In this document: positions 25,501 through 32,636 of the stretch, piece after piece
Layout of the letters: each line of letters starts with the position of its first letter
Position numbering within the stretch: position 1 is the stretch's first letter
Source of the DNA: Verrucomicrobiales bacterium
GTDB taxonomy: Bacteria > Verrucomicrobiota > Verrucomicrobiia > Methylacidiphilales > JAAUTS01
Direction of reading: 5' to 3'
Length of the DNA: 64,000 bases
NCBI GenBank assembly: GCA_031256975.1
Contig: JAIRPN010000009.1
Coordinates: forward strand, 1 to 64,000
The notes under the pieces: model-generated
Seen by the model: the letters and a program-made list of their open reading frames with translations, nothing else
What the model was told of the DNA's origin: nothing
The model's database searches: none
Position numbers and translations under genes: made by a program

Positions 25501-28294
25501 AAGCCGTACCGCCCCCTACCTTGCCCAAGCCCTGGCCTCACCGGGTTCTGCTCCTCAGCCTACCGGGTTGAGCTCCTCAACCCACCGGGTTCAGTCACAA
25601 AATCCGCCTGCAATTAGCTCCAAGACCATCTCCATCCGTGGTGCCAAACACCACAACCTGAAGAATATCGACCTCGATATCCCCCGCAACAAGATGGTGG
25701 TTCTCACCGGACTAAGCGGTTCCGGCAAATCCTCCCTGGCCTTCGACCTCCTCTTCTCCGAAGGCCAGCGCCGCTACCTCGACTGCCTCAACAGCTACGC
25801 CCGCCAGTTCATCGAGCAATTGGAAAAACCCCGCGTCGATTCCATCACCGGCATCCCGCCCGCTGTCGCCATCGAGCAACGCACCACCCGCGGCGGCGGC
25901 AAGAGCACCGTCGCCACCGTCACCGAACTCTACCACTTCATGCGCCTGCTCTATGCGAAGCTTGGCGTCCAGCATGACCCCGCCAACGGCGAACCCTGCA
26001 TCCAGCAAACCCCGCGCGAAATCGTGGCGCAAATCAGGCGGGAACTCGGCAAGGGCGAAGCCCGCCTGCTCGCCCCGCTGGTGCGCGGGCGCAAAGGCAT
26101 TTACACCGAACTGGCCTCCTGGGCGCAACGCAAGGGCTATCCCGAACTGCGTGTCAACGGCAAGTTCACCACCCCTGACAAATTCAAGGCCCTCGACCGC
26201 TACCGCGAGCATAACATCGACCTGGTGCTCGGCACCATCAACGCCAAAACCCCGAACCTGGAAATCCTCATCAACCAAGCCATCGAGTACGGACATGGCA
26301 CAATCATGGTAGATGGACGATTGAAGATGGATGATGTTAAAAATCCGCCGAAAGCGCATAAATCCAAAATCGGCCATCTTCCATCTGCCATCTCCCATAC
26401 TTACAGCACCCAACTCTATTCTCCCAAGACCGGAAAATCCTTCGAGCCGCTTGATCCGCGCCTGTTCTCCTACAACAGCCCCCACGGCTGGTGTCCCAAG
26501 TGCCAGGGTTACGGCACTGTCGCCGACATCAAGACCGACGACCGCCTCAGCGAATTGGAACAGGAACAGCAACAGGAACTGATCCGCGAATATCTCGACA
26601 GCGACGAGATCAAGGCCTGCCCCGAATGTCATGGCAGCCGCCTCAACGAAACCGCCCGCGCCGTCCACTTCGCCGGAAAACCGATCACCGAACTCAACGC
26701 CATGAACGTGCAGGACTTCCTGCGCTTCTTTGGCAGACTCAAGTTCAAGGGCCGCGAGGCCGCCATCATCCGCGACATCAAGCCGGAGATCGAGCAGCGC
26801 CTCAAGTTCCTCAACCACGTCGGCCTTGATTATCTCAACCTCGACCGCGCCGCCCCCACCTTGAGCGGCGGCGAATCCCAGCGCATCCGCCTCGCCGCGC
26901 AACTCGGTTCCAACCTCCAAGGCGTGCTCTACGTCCTCGACGAACCCACCATCGGCCTGCACCCGCGCGACAACGACGAACTCATCAAAACCCTGCGCGA
27001 ATTGCAGGAACGCGGCAATTCACTGGTCATCGTCGAGCACGACGAGGACACCATGCGCCAGGCCGACCACATCATCGACCTCGGCCCCGGCGCCGGGGTC
27101 AACGGTGGCCACATCATCGCCCAAGGCACTTGGCAACAACTCACCAAGAACAAACAATCCCTCACCGGCAGACTCCTCGGCACCCCGCTCAAACACCCCC
27201 TCAAAGGCAGCCGCCGCAAAATCGACAAAACCACCGAATGGCTCGCCATTGACGGCGCCCGCGCCAACAACCTCAAGAACCTCAAGGTGGAACTGCCTCT
27301 CGGCAAATTCATCGGTATCAGCGGCGTCAGCGGCAGCGGCAAATCCACGTTGATGCACCAGGTTATCATCCCCGCCGTCACCGAAGCGCTAACCACCAAA
27401 AAAAACCTCCGCGTCCTCCGCGCCTCTGCGGTGAATTCAAACAAATGGGACACCATCGACGGCTTGCACAACATCACCAAGCTGATCGAGGTCGACCAAT
27501 CCCCCATCGGCAAAACCAGCCGCAGCACGGTTTGTACTTACATCGGCCTGATGGATCACCTGCGCAAACTGATGGCTCAAGTCCCCCTCGCCAAGACCCG
27601 CGGCTTCAGCGCCAGCCATTTCTCCTACAATGCGGGCGCGGGCCGCTGCCCCGCCTGCATGGGACAGGGCATGCTCAAGATCGAGATGAACTTCCTCCCC
27701 GCCACCTACGTCCCCTGCGACAAATGCGGCGGCAAACGCTGGACCGAACCGGTGCTCGAAGTCACCTATCGCGACAAGAATATCTACGACATCCTCGCCC
27801 TCAGCATCGACGAAGCCGTGGAGTTCTTTGACGGGCAACCCAACATTCAAGTCCCCCTGCGCCTGTTGCAGGAAACCGGGTTGGGCTACCTCACCCTCGG
27901 CCAAACCAGCCCCACCCTCAGCGGCGGCGAAGCCCAGCGCATCAAACTGGTCACCGAGTTGGCAGGCATCCGCCTGCAGGAACAACGTCACCGCCTCAGC
28001 ACCCGCGCCGCGCTAACAGGCAAGACCCTGTACCTGCTGGAAGAACCCACCGTCGGCCTGCACCTGGCGGACGTGCAAAAGCTGCTGGAAGTGATTCATA
28101 AACTGGTCGACAGCGGCAACACCGTCGCCGTCATCGAGCACCACCTCGACCTGCTTGCCGAGTGCGATTACCTGCTCGACCTGGGCCCCGAAAGCGCCGC
28201 GGACGGCGGCCGCATCATCGCCAGCGGCACCCCGGAACAAGTCGCCAACAGCAAGAAAAGCCACACTGGCAAATATCTCCGCAAGGTCCTGTAG
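22595..28294 (+). CDS. uvrA: Tandem (double-length) excinuclease UvrA with in-frame repeat insertions
   Basis: About 1,899 residues: two complete UvrA-like units, so four ABC ATPase domains instead of two. Unit 1 runs to about 980 (Walker A GLSGSGKS at 34-41) and unit 2 from about 1008. Each unit has CxxC zinc modules (CPLCNGFG/CSACHG, CPRCSGTG/CPVCEG; CPKCQGYG/CPECHG, CPACMGQG/CDKCGG) and LSGGE signatures. UvrA finds bulky DNA lesions with UvrB. I chose ATG 22595; an upstream TTG adds unconserved residues. At least seven segments that look like intergenic repeat elements are translated in frame (residues about 191-202, 570-597, 810-820, 874-890, 981-1000, 1237-1268, 1602-1615). It could be UvrA proper or the double paralogue known beside a normal UvrA in some phyla. 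Confidence 0.92.
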   Translation: MSTHDFIRLRGARENNLKGFDLDIPLNRFIVVTGLSGSGKSSLAFDTIYAEGQRRYTETFSPYTRQFLERMNKPKVDAIEGIPPAIALSQVNSVRTSRSTVGSMTEVADHLKLLFPLHAELHSPVSGQRIQPWTAGQVADELLAKHADSQVLITFEVPFPPKTKWPEIVAFLQAQGFIRIYAGGKTLRIDELHSSPFTTHSSIPVVADRLSSSADNKSRLIEAIQSAFQYGKGLIKLILPDHQILSFSNKYLDPADHREYTAPSSSLFSFNNPIGACPLCNGFGRTIDIDYDLALPDRNLSIDDGVVKCFSGETMQNCQKDLLKACRKHKIPTDIPFCQLPKKQQDFVIHGEISEGKNLEESYDDGEWYGVKGFFRWLEMRTYKMNVRILLARYRAYNECSACHGNRFKPETLLWTLNGRNLAQINSTPIRDLEPWFSAIAPKDESANILLHQITSRLRYLNQVGLGYLTLGRASRTLSGGELQRVNLTTCLGTSLTGTLFVLDEPSIGLHPRDTIQLTNVLQSLSLQGNTVMVVEHDGTMIAAADHLIELGPRSGAGGGNLVLNASVDELKMADGRWKMKKTAAAKSAVSRLPSSITLQYLSGERSIPLPEKRRPVTGATQWLEFQGAGKHNLHDLDFRIPLHTFTAITGVSGSGKSTLVNEIIYKHLSLHFNRNVSEAGTLRKLSGAQQLDDVLIIDQSPLTRSARSTPLVYVGAYDQVRELFAMTESAQQLGLNAGAFSFNSGTGRCPRCSGTGYEKIEMQFLSDVFVKCPVCEGRRFQDHVLKAQYRGKSIDDILNMTVSEGIKFFNAETPRTQSTPKAIKSSQQIISALQLLEQVGLGYLTLGQPTNQLSGGEAQRLKLVTELIQTQDTSQKKSPRLRASAVNQKSKLIILDEPTTGLHYEDIRVLLQVLQSLVDRGNTLIVIEHNMEVVKCADHILDLGPEAGDQGGQIIATGTPEDIAANSKSRTAPYLAQALASPGSAPQPTGLSSSTHRVQSQNPPAISSKTISIRGAKHHNLKNIDLDIPRNKMVVLTGLSGSGKSSLAFDLLFSEGQRRYLDCLNSYARQFIEQLEKPRVDSITGIPPAVAIEQRTTRGGGKSTVATVTELYHFMRLLYAKLGVQHDPANGEPCIQQTPREIVAQIRRELGKGEARLLAPLVRGRKGIYTELASWAQRKGYPELRVNGKFTTPDKFKALDRYREHNIDLVLGTINAKTPNLEILINQAIEYGHGTIMVDGRLKMDDVKNPPKAHKSKIGHLPSAISHTYSTQLYSPKTGKSFEPLDPRLFSYNSPHGWCPKCQGYGTVADIKTDDRLSELEQEQQQELIREYLDSDEIKACPECHGSRLNETARAVHFAGKPITELNAMNVQDFLRFFGRLKFKGREAAIIRDIKPEIEQRLKFLNHVGLDYLNLDRAAPTLSGGESQRIRLAAQLGSNLQGVLYVLDEPTIGLHPRDNDELIKTLRELQERGNSLVIVEHDEDTMRQADHIIDLGPGAGVNGGHIIAQGTWQQLTKNKQSLTGRLLGTPLKHPLKGSRRKIDKTTEWLAIDGARANNLKNLKVELPLGKFIGISGVSGSGKSTLMHQVIIPAVTEALTTKKNLRVLRASAVNSNKWDTIDGLHNITKLIEVDQSPIGKTSRSTVCTYIGLMDHLRKLMAQVPLAKTRGFSASHFSYNAGAGRCPACMGQGMLKIEMNFLPATYVPCDKCGGKRWTEPVLEVTYRDKNIYDILALSIDEAVEFFDGQPNIQVPLRLLQETGLGYLTLGQTSPTLSGGEAQRIKLVTELAGIRLQEQRHRLSTRAALTGKTLYLLEEPTVGLHLADVQKLLEVIHKLVDSGNTVAVIEHHLDLLAECDYLLDLGPESAADGGRIIASGTPEQVANSKKSHTGKYLRKVL
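23169..23199 (+). repeat. In-frame repeat fragment in uvrA (AGTGAAGGGTGAA family)
   Basis: ttcactcttcgcccttcact and the following bases match the style and several words of the right arm at 801-843 (cccttcact, ttcactct). It is translated as HSSPFTTHSS within the variable insertion region of UvrA unit 1. Only one arm is present. Confidence 0.55.
24305..24386 (+). repeat. In-frame inverted-repeat element in uvrA (AGATGGCAGATGG family)
   Basis: The left arm has gatggcagatggaagatgg (24310-24328) and the right arm ccgtctgccatcttccatc (24367-24385), nearly perfect reverse complements around a small inner hairpin (ggcag..ctgcc). It is translated as MADGRWKMKKTAAAKSAV followed by SRLPSSI. It falls between the two ABC domains of unit 1. 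It shares the 20-mer AGATGGCAGATGGAAGATGG with the element at 26306-26398. Confidence 0.85.
25024..25052 (+). repeat. In-frame repeat fragment in uvrA (CGCAGAGA family), forward arm
   Basis: aacgcagagacgccgaggac and the following cgcagag are degenerate 8-9-nt direct repeats. The matching opposite-sense arm lies 165 bp downstream at 25217-25262, so the two could be arms of one element now separated by conserved UvrA coding sequence, or two independent arms. Translated as NAETPRTQS. Confidence 0.65.
25217..25262 (+). repeat. In-frame repeat fragment in uvrA (CGCGGAGA family), reverse arm
   Basis: An A-run is followed by ctccgcgcctccgcgcctcc and gcggttaac. It is translated as KKSPRLRASAVNQ. The peptide LRASAVN is also produced by the copy at 27400-27438, so both copies are read in the same frame. 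It sits just before the Walker B region of the C-terminal ABC domain of unit 1. Confidence 0.7.
25537..25594 (+). repeat. 22-bp tandem repeat in the linker between UvrA units
   Basis: Two adjacent 22-nt units (25551-25572 and 25573-25594) share ctcctca, ccgggtt and the final ag, with a partial third copy upstream (ctcaccgggttctg, 25537-25550). The unit length is not a multiple of three, so successive units are read in different frames, as GSAPQPTGLSSSTHRVQSQ. This low-complexity stretch is the junction of the two UvrA units. Confidence 0.75.
26306..26398 (+). repeat. In-frame inverted-repeat element in uvrA (AGATGGCAGATGG family), second copy
   Basis: The left arm is atggtagatggacgattgaa then gatggatgatg. 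The right arm, ggccatcttccatctgccat then ctcccat, is its approximate reverse complement. It is translated as VDGRLKMDDVKNPPKAHK with GHLPSAIS. The peptide pattern DGRxKM..LPSxI is the same as in the copy at 24305-24386, so both are in the same reading frame. It lies in the equivalent interdomain region of UvrA unit 2. Confidence 0.85.
27400..27438 (+). repeat. In-frame repeat fragment in uvrA (CGCGGAGA family), second reverse arm
   Basis: aaaaaacctccgcgtcctcc then gcgcctctgcggtgaat, translated as KNLRVLRASAVNS. It follows the Walker A helix of the last ABC domain (SGSGKSTLMHQVIIPAV), a surface position where UvrA proteins vary in length. Confidence 0.7.
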
Positions 28295-28347
28295 CATCCC
28301 GAAAAAATGTTTGGCAAAAAAGAGGAGTGCACTATTGTTCCCGAGCT

Positions 28348-29343
28348 ATGATTAAGCGTCTTGGTGTTTTGACATCCGGTGGTGATTCTCCGGGAATGAA
28401 TCCTTCCATCCGTTCCGTAGTCCGTACCGGCATCGGCCTCGGCGTCGAAGTGATCGGGATTGAGAACGGCTACCAGGGCATTTTCGACCACCAATTCATC
28501 CCGCTCGGCGCGCTTGAAGTCAGCGGCAAGATCCGCGACGCCGGCACCTTCCTCGCCACCACCCGTTGCATGGCGATGATGCAACCCGACGGTCCCGCCA
28601 AGGTGGTGGAGATTCTCAAACAGAACAAGCTCGACGCCCTGGTGGTTATCGGCGGCGACGGCTCACTAACCGGCGCGCAAAAGATTCACCACCTCGGTTA
28701 CCCGGTCATCGGCCTGCCCGGCACCATTGACAACGATATTTTCGGCACCGACATGGGCATCGGCGTGGATACCGCGCTGGATACCATCATTCATTCGATC
28801 GACATGATCAAGGCCACCGCCGCCTCGCACCGCCGCTGCTTCGTCATCGAGGTCATGGGCCGCAGCAGCGGCTACCTGGCGTTGATGAGCACCATCACCA
28901 CCGGTTCCCAGGTCGCCGTGGTTCCCGAATACAAACACAACATCGAACGCATCATCGAGACTCTCAACCGCCGCATGCAACGCAAGCACAACAACAGCGT
29001 GATCGTGGTGGCCGAGGGCGTCTGCACCGGGCAGGAATTCATGGATGAACTGCTCGCCGCCGGCAGGGACCGCCTTGACCAGGAAGTCCGCCTGACCGTG
29101 CTCGGCCATATCCAGCGCGGCGGCTCGCCGACCCATTTCGACCGCCTGCTCGGCAGCCGCATGGGCGAGTTCGCGGTGCTGTCCCTGTTGCAGGGCGAAA
29201 CCGGCGCAATGGTCGCCACCGTCGGCGGCACCATGCGCCTGCGTAACTTCGACGAAATCCTCGGCAAGAAACGGGCCCTCAATGCCGACGCCATCCGCCT
29301 CGCCAAGAATCTCGGCATCGAGATTGGCGACGTGACCGAATAA
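28348..29343 (+). CDS. pfkA: ATP-dependent 6-phosphofructokinase
   Basis: A 331-residue PfkA. N-terminal RLGVLTSGGDSPGMNPSIRS binds ATP. VVIGGDGSLTGA carries the Gly-Ser typical of ATP-using rather than pyrophosphate-using enzymes. PGTIDNDIFGTD contains the catalytic Asp, and EVMGRSSGYLA and GHIQRGGSPTHFDR bind fructose-6-phosphate. It commits sugar to glycolysis, alongside glycogen phosphorylase in this window. The ATG at 28348 gives the standard N-terminus. A strong terminator follows 18 bp after the stop. Confidence 0.96.
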   Translation: MIKRLGVLTSGGDSPGMNPSIRSVVRTGIGLGVEVIGIENGYQGIFDHQFIPLGALEVSGKIRDAGTFLATTRCMAMMQPDGPAKVVEILKQNKLDALVVIGGDGSLTGAQKIHHLGYPVIGLPGTIDNDIFGTDMGIGVDTALDTIIHSIDMIKATAASHRRCFVIEVMGRSSGYLALMSTITTGSQVAVVPEYKHNIERIIETLNRRMQRKHNNSVIVVAEGVCTGQEFMDELLAAGRDRLDQEVRLTVLGHIQRGGSPTHFDRLLGSRMGEFAVLSLLQGETGAMVATVGGTMRLRNFDEILGKKRALNADAIRLAKNLGIEIGDVTE

Positions 29344-29360
29344 ACCTTTGATACAACAAA

Positions 29361-29402
29361 CAACCCGCCGACGGTGAATTCACCATCGGCGGGTTTTGTT
29401 TT
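29361..29402 (+). terminator. Rho-independent terminator of pfkA
   Basis: A near-perfect 16-bp stem (aacccgccgacggtga with tcaccatcggcgggtt, one mismatch) with a small loop, followed by TTTTGTTTT. It starts 18 bp after the pfkA stop codon. Confidence 0.93.
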
Positions 29403-29444
29403 AATGATGATTCACGGCTTTGTACAAAAATTCCAAATAACCCC

Positions 29445-29522
29445 ATCCGCTCACCCTGAGCCCGTCGAAGGGTGAACCTGCCCTGAGTAAAGTCATGCTT
29501 CGACAAGCCCAGCATGAGCGAC
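29445..29522. repeat. Inverted-repeat element, TTCGACRAGCTCAG family
   Basis: The left arm (29447-29472) contains the exact reverse complement of the 23-mer at 64-86. The right arm (29496-29521) reads tgcttcgacaagcccagcat then gagcg and pairs imperfectly with the left arm. It lies between the pfkA terminator and the 3' end of the minus-strand lipoprotein gene. Confidence 0.8.
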
Positions 29523-29552
29523 ATGAGGACTTTTTTGCGTAAAAGCCGACAA

Positions 29553-30146
29553 TTACTGGAAGTTCTGCCTAATGTAATCCTGCACGCGCTGGACCGCGAT
29601 TTGCGACAGGGCATCGCAGGTGGCTTTCAGGCTCGAGGCGGAATCCGTGGCGGGAGCGCCCTGGTCATTGGCGGCGTCACCGGCCAGGCGTGATTCGGCG
29701 ACATCAAAGGTCAGGAACGGTTGCACGCGGGACTTGCTGACATCGTACACATACACCGTGCATTCAATGCGATCGTCGCTCGCCGCCTTGTCGTCGGGAT
29801 TGTCGTTGATGTTGCTCCATTGCACCAATTGAATACGACCGGTCACCACCCAGCCTTCATTGCCCGCGGTCTGTCCCGTGGATAATTTCTGGGTGTTATA
29901 ATTGGCCGCCTTGAAACCCTGGAACAAATCATTGCCCAGCAGGCGGGTGATCTGCTGCGGCAGGTCGGTTTCACGCGCGTCACGCTTCAACGTCACGTTG
30001 TTGTTCTCGAAATCACGCACCACGATCAGTTTCGGCGCGGCATCAGGGAACGCGGTATTGACGGTATGCTGGTCCTTGGTGGAAATGGTCTGGCAAGAAA
30101 CCAACGCTAACAGCAACCCCAGCAACGGCAAATGGCGGAACTTCAT
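29553..30146 (-). CDS. Putative outer-membrane or periplasmic lipoprotein, unknown function
   Basis: About 197 residues. A short hydrophobic leader, MKFRHLPLLGLLLALVSC, ends in a lipobox (LVSC, modified Cys followed by Gln). The mature part has alternating strands (KLIVVRDFENNNVTLKR, EGWVVTGRIQLVQW, RIECTVYVYDV) loosely like DUF4410-type lipoproteins, which is a weak guess. I prefer ATG 30146, which begins at the basic N-region; an ATG four codons upstream is also possible. It lies 21 bp downstream of bcp on the same strand, so the two may be co-transcribed. Confidence 0.65.
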   Translation of the reverse strand: MKFRHLPLLGLLLALVSCQTISTKDQHTVNTAFPDAAPKLIVVRDFENNNVTLKRDARETDLPQQITRLLGNDLFQGFKAANYNTQKLSTGQTAGNEGWVVTGRIQLVQWSNINDNPDDKAASDDRIECTVYVYDVSKSRVQPFLTFDVAESRLAGDAANDQGAPATDSASSLKATCDALSQIAVQRVQDYIRQNFQ

Positions 30147-30167
30147 TAAAATATTCACCCGTCCCTT

Positions 30168-30626
30168 TTAGAGGACTGCGACGACTTCGGCAATATGTTC
30201 CGTCGGGTGAACTTTGCGGAAAATGGCCTTGAGTTTGCCGTTGGCGTCGATGACGAAGGTCGAGCGCTCGATGCCCATGAACTTTTTGCCGTACATCGAC
30301 TTCTCCACCCACACGCCATATTTGTCGGCAACCCTGTGGTTGGCGTCCGCCAGCAGGTCGAACGGCAATTCATGCTTGGCGGCGAATTTGGCATGCTGCT
30401 CCACCGGATCGGGGCTGACACCGAGAATCACCGCGCCCTTCTTCTTGATGCCGGCAAATTCGTCACGGAACGTGCAGGCCTCCTTGGTGCAGCCGGGAGT
30501 CTCGTCCTTCGGGTAAAAATACAGCACCACCGTCTTCCCCTTGAATTGCTCCAGCGAAACAGTCTCGCCGTTTTGGTTCTTGAGCTTGAGAGCGGGAGCC
30601 TTGTTCCCAATTTTCGGCACGGTCAT
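30168..30626 (-). CDS. bcp: Thioredoxin-dependent thiol peroxidase (bacterioferritin comigratory protein)
   Basis: A peroxiredoxin of 152 residues from ATG 30626; an alternative ATG at 30638 adds four residues. YFYPKDETPGCTKEACTFRDE contains the peroxidatic Cys and, five residues on, the resolving Cys typical of the Bcp/PrxQ class. The distal part, MYGKKFMGIERSTFVIDANG, also fits. It reduces hydrogen peroxide and organic hydroperoxides in the cytoplasm using thioredoxin. Diverges from the small membrane protein gene at 30687. Confidence 0.94.
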   Translation of the reverse strand: MTVPKIGNKAPALKLKNQNGETVSLEQFKGKTVVLYFYPKDETPGCTKEACTFRDEFAGIKKKGAVILGVSPDPVEQHAKFAAKHELPFDLLADANHRVADKYGVWVEKSMYGKKFMGIERSTFVIDANGKLKAIFRKVHPTEHIAEVVAVL

Positions 30627-30686
30627 GGCAGCAAGCATAAATCAAAACTTGGCAAAAGCCATCCTGTTATGTGAAATTCTTGTAAC

Positions 30687-31046
30687 ATGATGCGCTTTGT
30701 ATTGGCCTTGTTGAATCTGTTCGGCTTTCCCGGCCTCGGCACCTATCTCGCCGGATACAAGCGCACGGGCATCATTCAGGCCTGCATTTCTTTGTGTTGC
30801 AGCCTGATCGCCATAACCTCCATGGCCTGGGTCTCTCCCACCGTCTACGCCATGTACCACGACCAGGAAGCATCCCAAAACCGCATCGCAGACGGCGACT
30901 TTAGCCAGCTCATCTCGCTGTTGGCGCCGGTGGCCATCGCTTCCGTCAGCCTGCTGGTTTTCGCCTGCAACTGGCTCTGGTCCTCCACCACCACCAAGCC
31001 CTTGCGGCACGAACCGCCTCCCATTCCCGGCCGGCCGCAACGCTAA
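30687..31046 (+). CDS. Small integral membrane protein, unknown function
   Basis: 119 residues, not recognised. Hydrophobic segments are at about 4-22, 28-50 and 76-97, with a Pro/Arg-rich tail (HEPPPIPGRPQR). The stop TAA lies in a CGCTAACC motif. proS begins 69 bp downstream on the same strand, with no terminator between, so the two could share a transcript. Its GC-rich codon use matches its neighbours, supporting a real gene. Confidence 0.6.
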   Translation: MMRFVLALLNLFGFPGLGTYLAGYKRTGIIQACISLCCSLIAITSMAWVSPTVYAMYHDQEASQNRIADGDFSQLISLLAPVAIASVSLLVFACNWLWSSTTTKPLRHEPPPIPGRPQR

Positions 31047-31115
31047 CCGCCGGCTTGCGGTAACAAAAAATTGTCTGGTTTTTGGTTCCCGCCCGCCTAC
31101 TCTTTTCCCTTTATT

Positions 31116-32633
31116 ATGGCTAACGACAAGACCGCTATCCAACCCACACGCAACGACGACTTCCCCGAATGGTACCAGCAAGTCATCGCCGCCGCCGACC
31201 TCGCGGAAAATTCCGACGTGCGCGGTTGCATGATCATCAAGCCCTGGGGTTACGGCCTGTGGGAACAAATCCAGAAGAACTTGGACCGGATGTTCAAGGA
31301 AACCGGCCACGAAAACGCCTACTTCCCGCTGTTCATCCCTCTGAGCTATTTGCAAAAGGAAGCGGAACACGTCGCCGGCTTCGCCAAGGAATGCGCCGTG
31401 GTCACCCACCACCGCCTCGAGGCCGACGCTAACGGCAATCTGGTCCCCAAGGGCGAACTCACCGAACCGCTCATCGTCCGTCCCACTTCCGAAACCATCA
31501 TCGGCGCTTCGTTCGCCCGCTGGGTGCAGTCGTACCGCGACCTGCCCCTGTTGTTGAACCAATGGGCCAACGTCGTGCGCTGGGAAATGCGCCCGCGCCT
31601 GTTCCTGCGCACCGCCGAGTTCCTCTGGCAGGAAGGCCACACCGCGCATGAGACCGAGACCGAGGCCGTGGCGGAAACCGAGCGCATGCTCAAGGTATAT
31701 GAAACCTTTGCCAAGGATTACCTCGCTTTGCCGGTGTTGGTCGGCGAAAAGAGCGAGAGCGAACGCTTCCCCGGCGCCGTCCGCACCCTGTGCATCGAGG
31801 CTATGGTGCAGGACCGCAAGGCCGTGCAGGCCGGAACCTCGCACTACCTCGGGCAGAATTTTGCCAAGGCTTCCGAGATCAAATTCGTCGGCCGCGACAA
31901 CACCCAGCAATACGCCTACACCACCAGCTGGGGCGTCAGCACCCGCCTGATCGGCACGCTGATCATGGCGCACGGCGACGACAACGGCGTGATCCTGCCA
32001 CCGCGCGTGGCCTCGTCACAGATTGTCATTCTCCCCGTCATTCCAAAACCCGAGCAGCGCGATGAAATTCTCGCCTCCTGCGAACAACTCGCCGCCGAAC
32101 TGCGTCAACAGACCTGGCAGGGCGAGCCTTTGCGTGTGAAGATCGACAGCCGCGACAAGGCCGGTGGCAGCAAGACTTGGGACTGGATTAAAAAGGGCGT
32201 GCCGCTGCGCGTCGAGATCGGCCCGCGCGACCTCGCCGCCGGAACGGTATTCACCGCCCGCCGCGACAAGGACGCCAAGGACAAACAATCCTTCAAGCGT
32301 GAAGACTTCGTCGTTGGCGCCGCCAAAATATTGGAAGAAATCCAACAGGGCCTGTATGACCGTGCCCTCGCCTTCCGCGAAGCCAACACCAGGAAGATCG
32401 ACACCAAGGAAGAATTTTACGCTTACTTCACACCGAAGAACGCGAATAAACCCGAGATTCATGGCGGTTTCGCCCTCACCCACTGGTGCGGCGACGAAAC
32501 GGTCGAGGAACAGATCAAGAACGACCTCAAGGTCACCATTCGCTGCATTCCCTTCGGCGATACCGAAGCAGGCACCTGCCCCTTCACCGGCAAGCCAAGC
32601 AAACAGCGCGTGGTGTTCGCCAAGTCGTATTAA
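31116..32633 (+). CDS. proS: Prolyl-tRNA synthetase (short, eukaryote/archaeal type)
   Basis: 505 residues, class II. N-terminal DFPEWYQQVIAAADLAENSDVRGCMIIKPWGYGLWE, motif 2 region VRWEMRPRLFLRTAEFLWQEGHTAH, the RPTSETII stretch, motif 3 TSWGVSTRLIGTLIMAHGDDNG and the C-terminal zinc-like tail (TEAGTCPFTGKPSKQRVVFAKSY) identify the type-3 form that lacks the YbaK editing insert of E. coli ProS. I chose ATG 31116; an upstream start would add 15 residues not in the family. It ends 4 bp from the convergent GT83-like gene. Confidence 0.95.
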   Translation: MANDKTAIQPTRNDDFPEWYQQVIAAADLAENSDVRGCMIIKPWGYGLWEQIQKNLDRMFKETGHENAYFPLFIPLSYLQKEAEHVAGFAKECAVVTHHRLEADANGNLVPKGELTEPLIVRPTSETIIGASFARWVQSYRDLPLLLNQWANVVRWEMRPRLFLRTAEFLWQEGHTAHETETEAVAETERMLKVYETFAKDYLALPVLVGEKSESERFPGAVRTLCIEAMVQDRKAVQAGTSHYLGQNFAKASEIKFVGRDNTQQYAYTTSWGVSTRLIGTLIMAHGDDNGVILPPRVASSQIVILPVIPKPEQRDEILASCEQLAAELRQQTWQGEPLRVKIDSRDKAGGSKTWDWIKKGVPLRVEIGPRDLAAGTVFTARRDKDAKDKQSFKREDFVVGAAKILEEIQQGLYDRALAFREANTRKIDTKEEFYAYFTPKNANKPEIHGGFALTHWCGDETVEEQIKNDLKVTIRCIPFGDTEAGTCPFTGKPSKQRVVFAKSY

Positions 32634-32636
32634 GAC

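Noticed and set aside
25537-25594. Direct repeats in uvrA as a CRISPR-like array
   Set aside because: The units are adjacent with no spacers, only about 2.5 copies, and lie in an open coding frame; no cas genes are present.
30642-31973. A 443-codon minus-strand frame across the small membrane protein and proS
   Set aside because: It covers two better supported plus-strand genes and reads as a shadow of proS.
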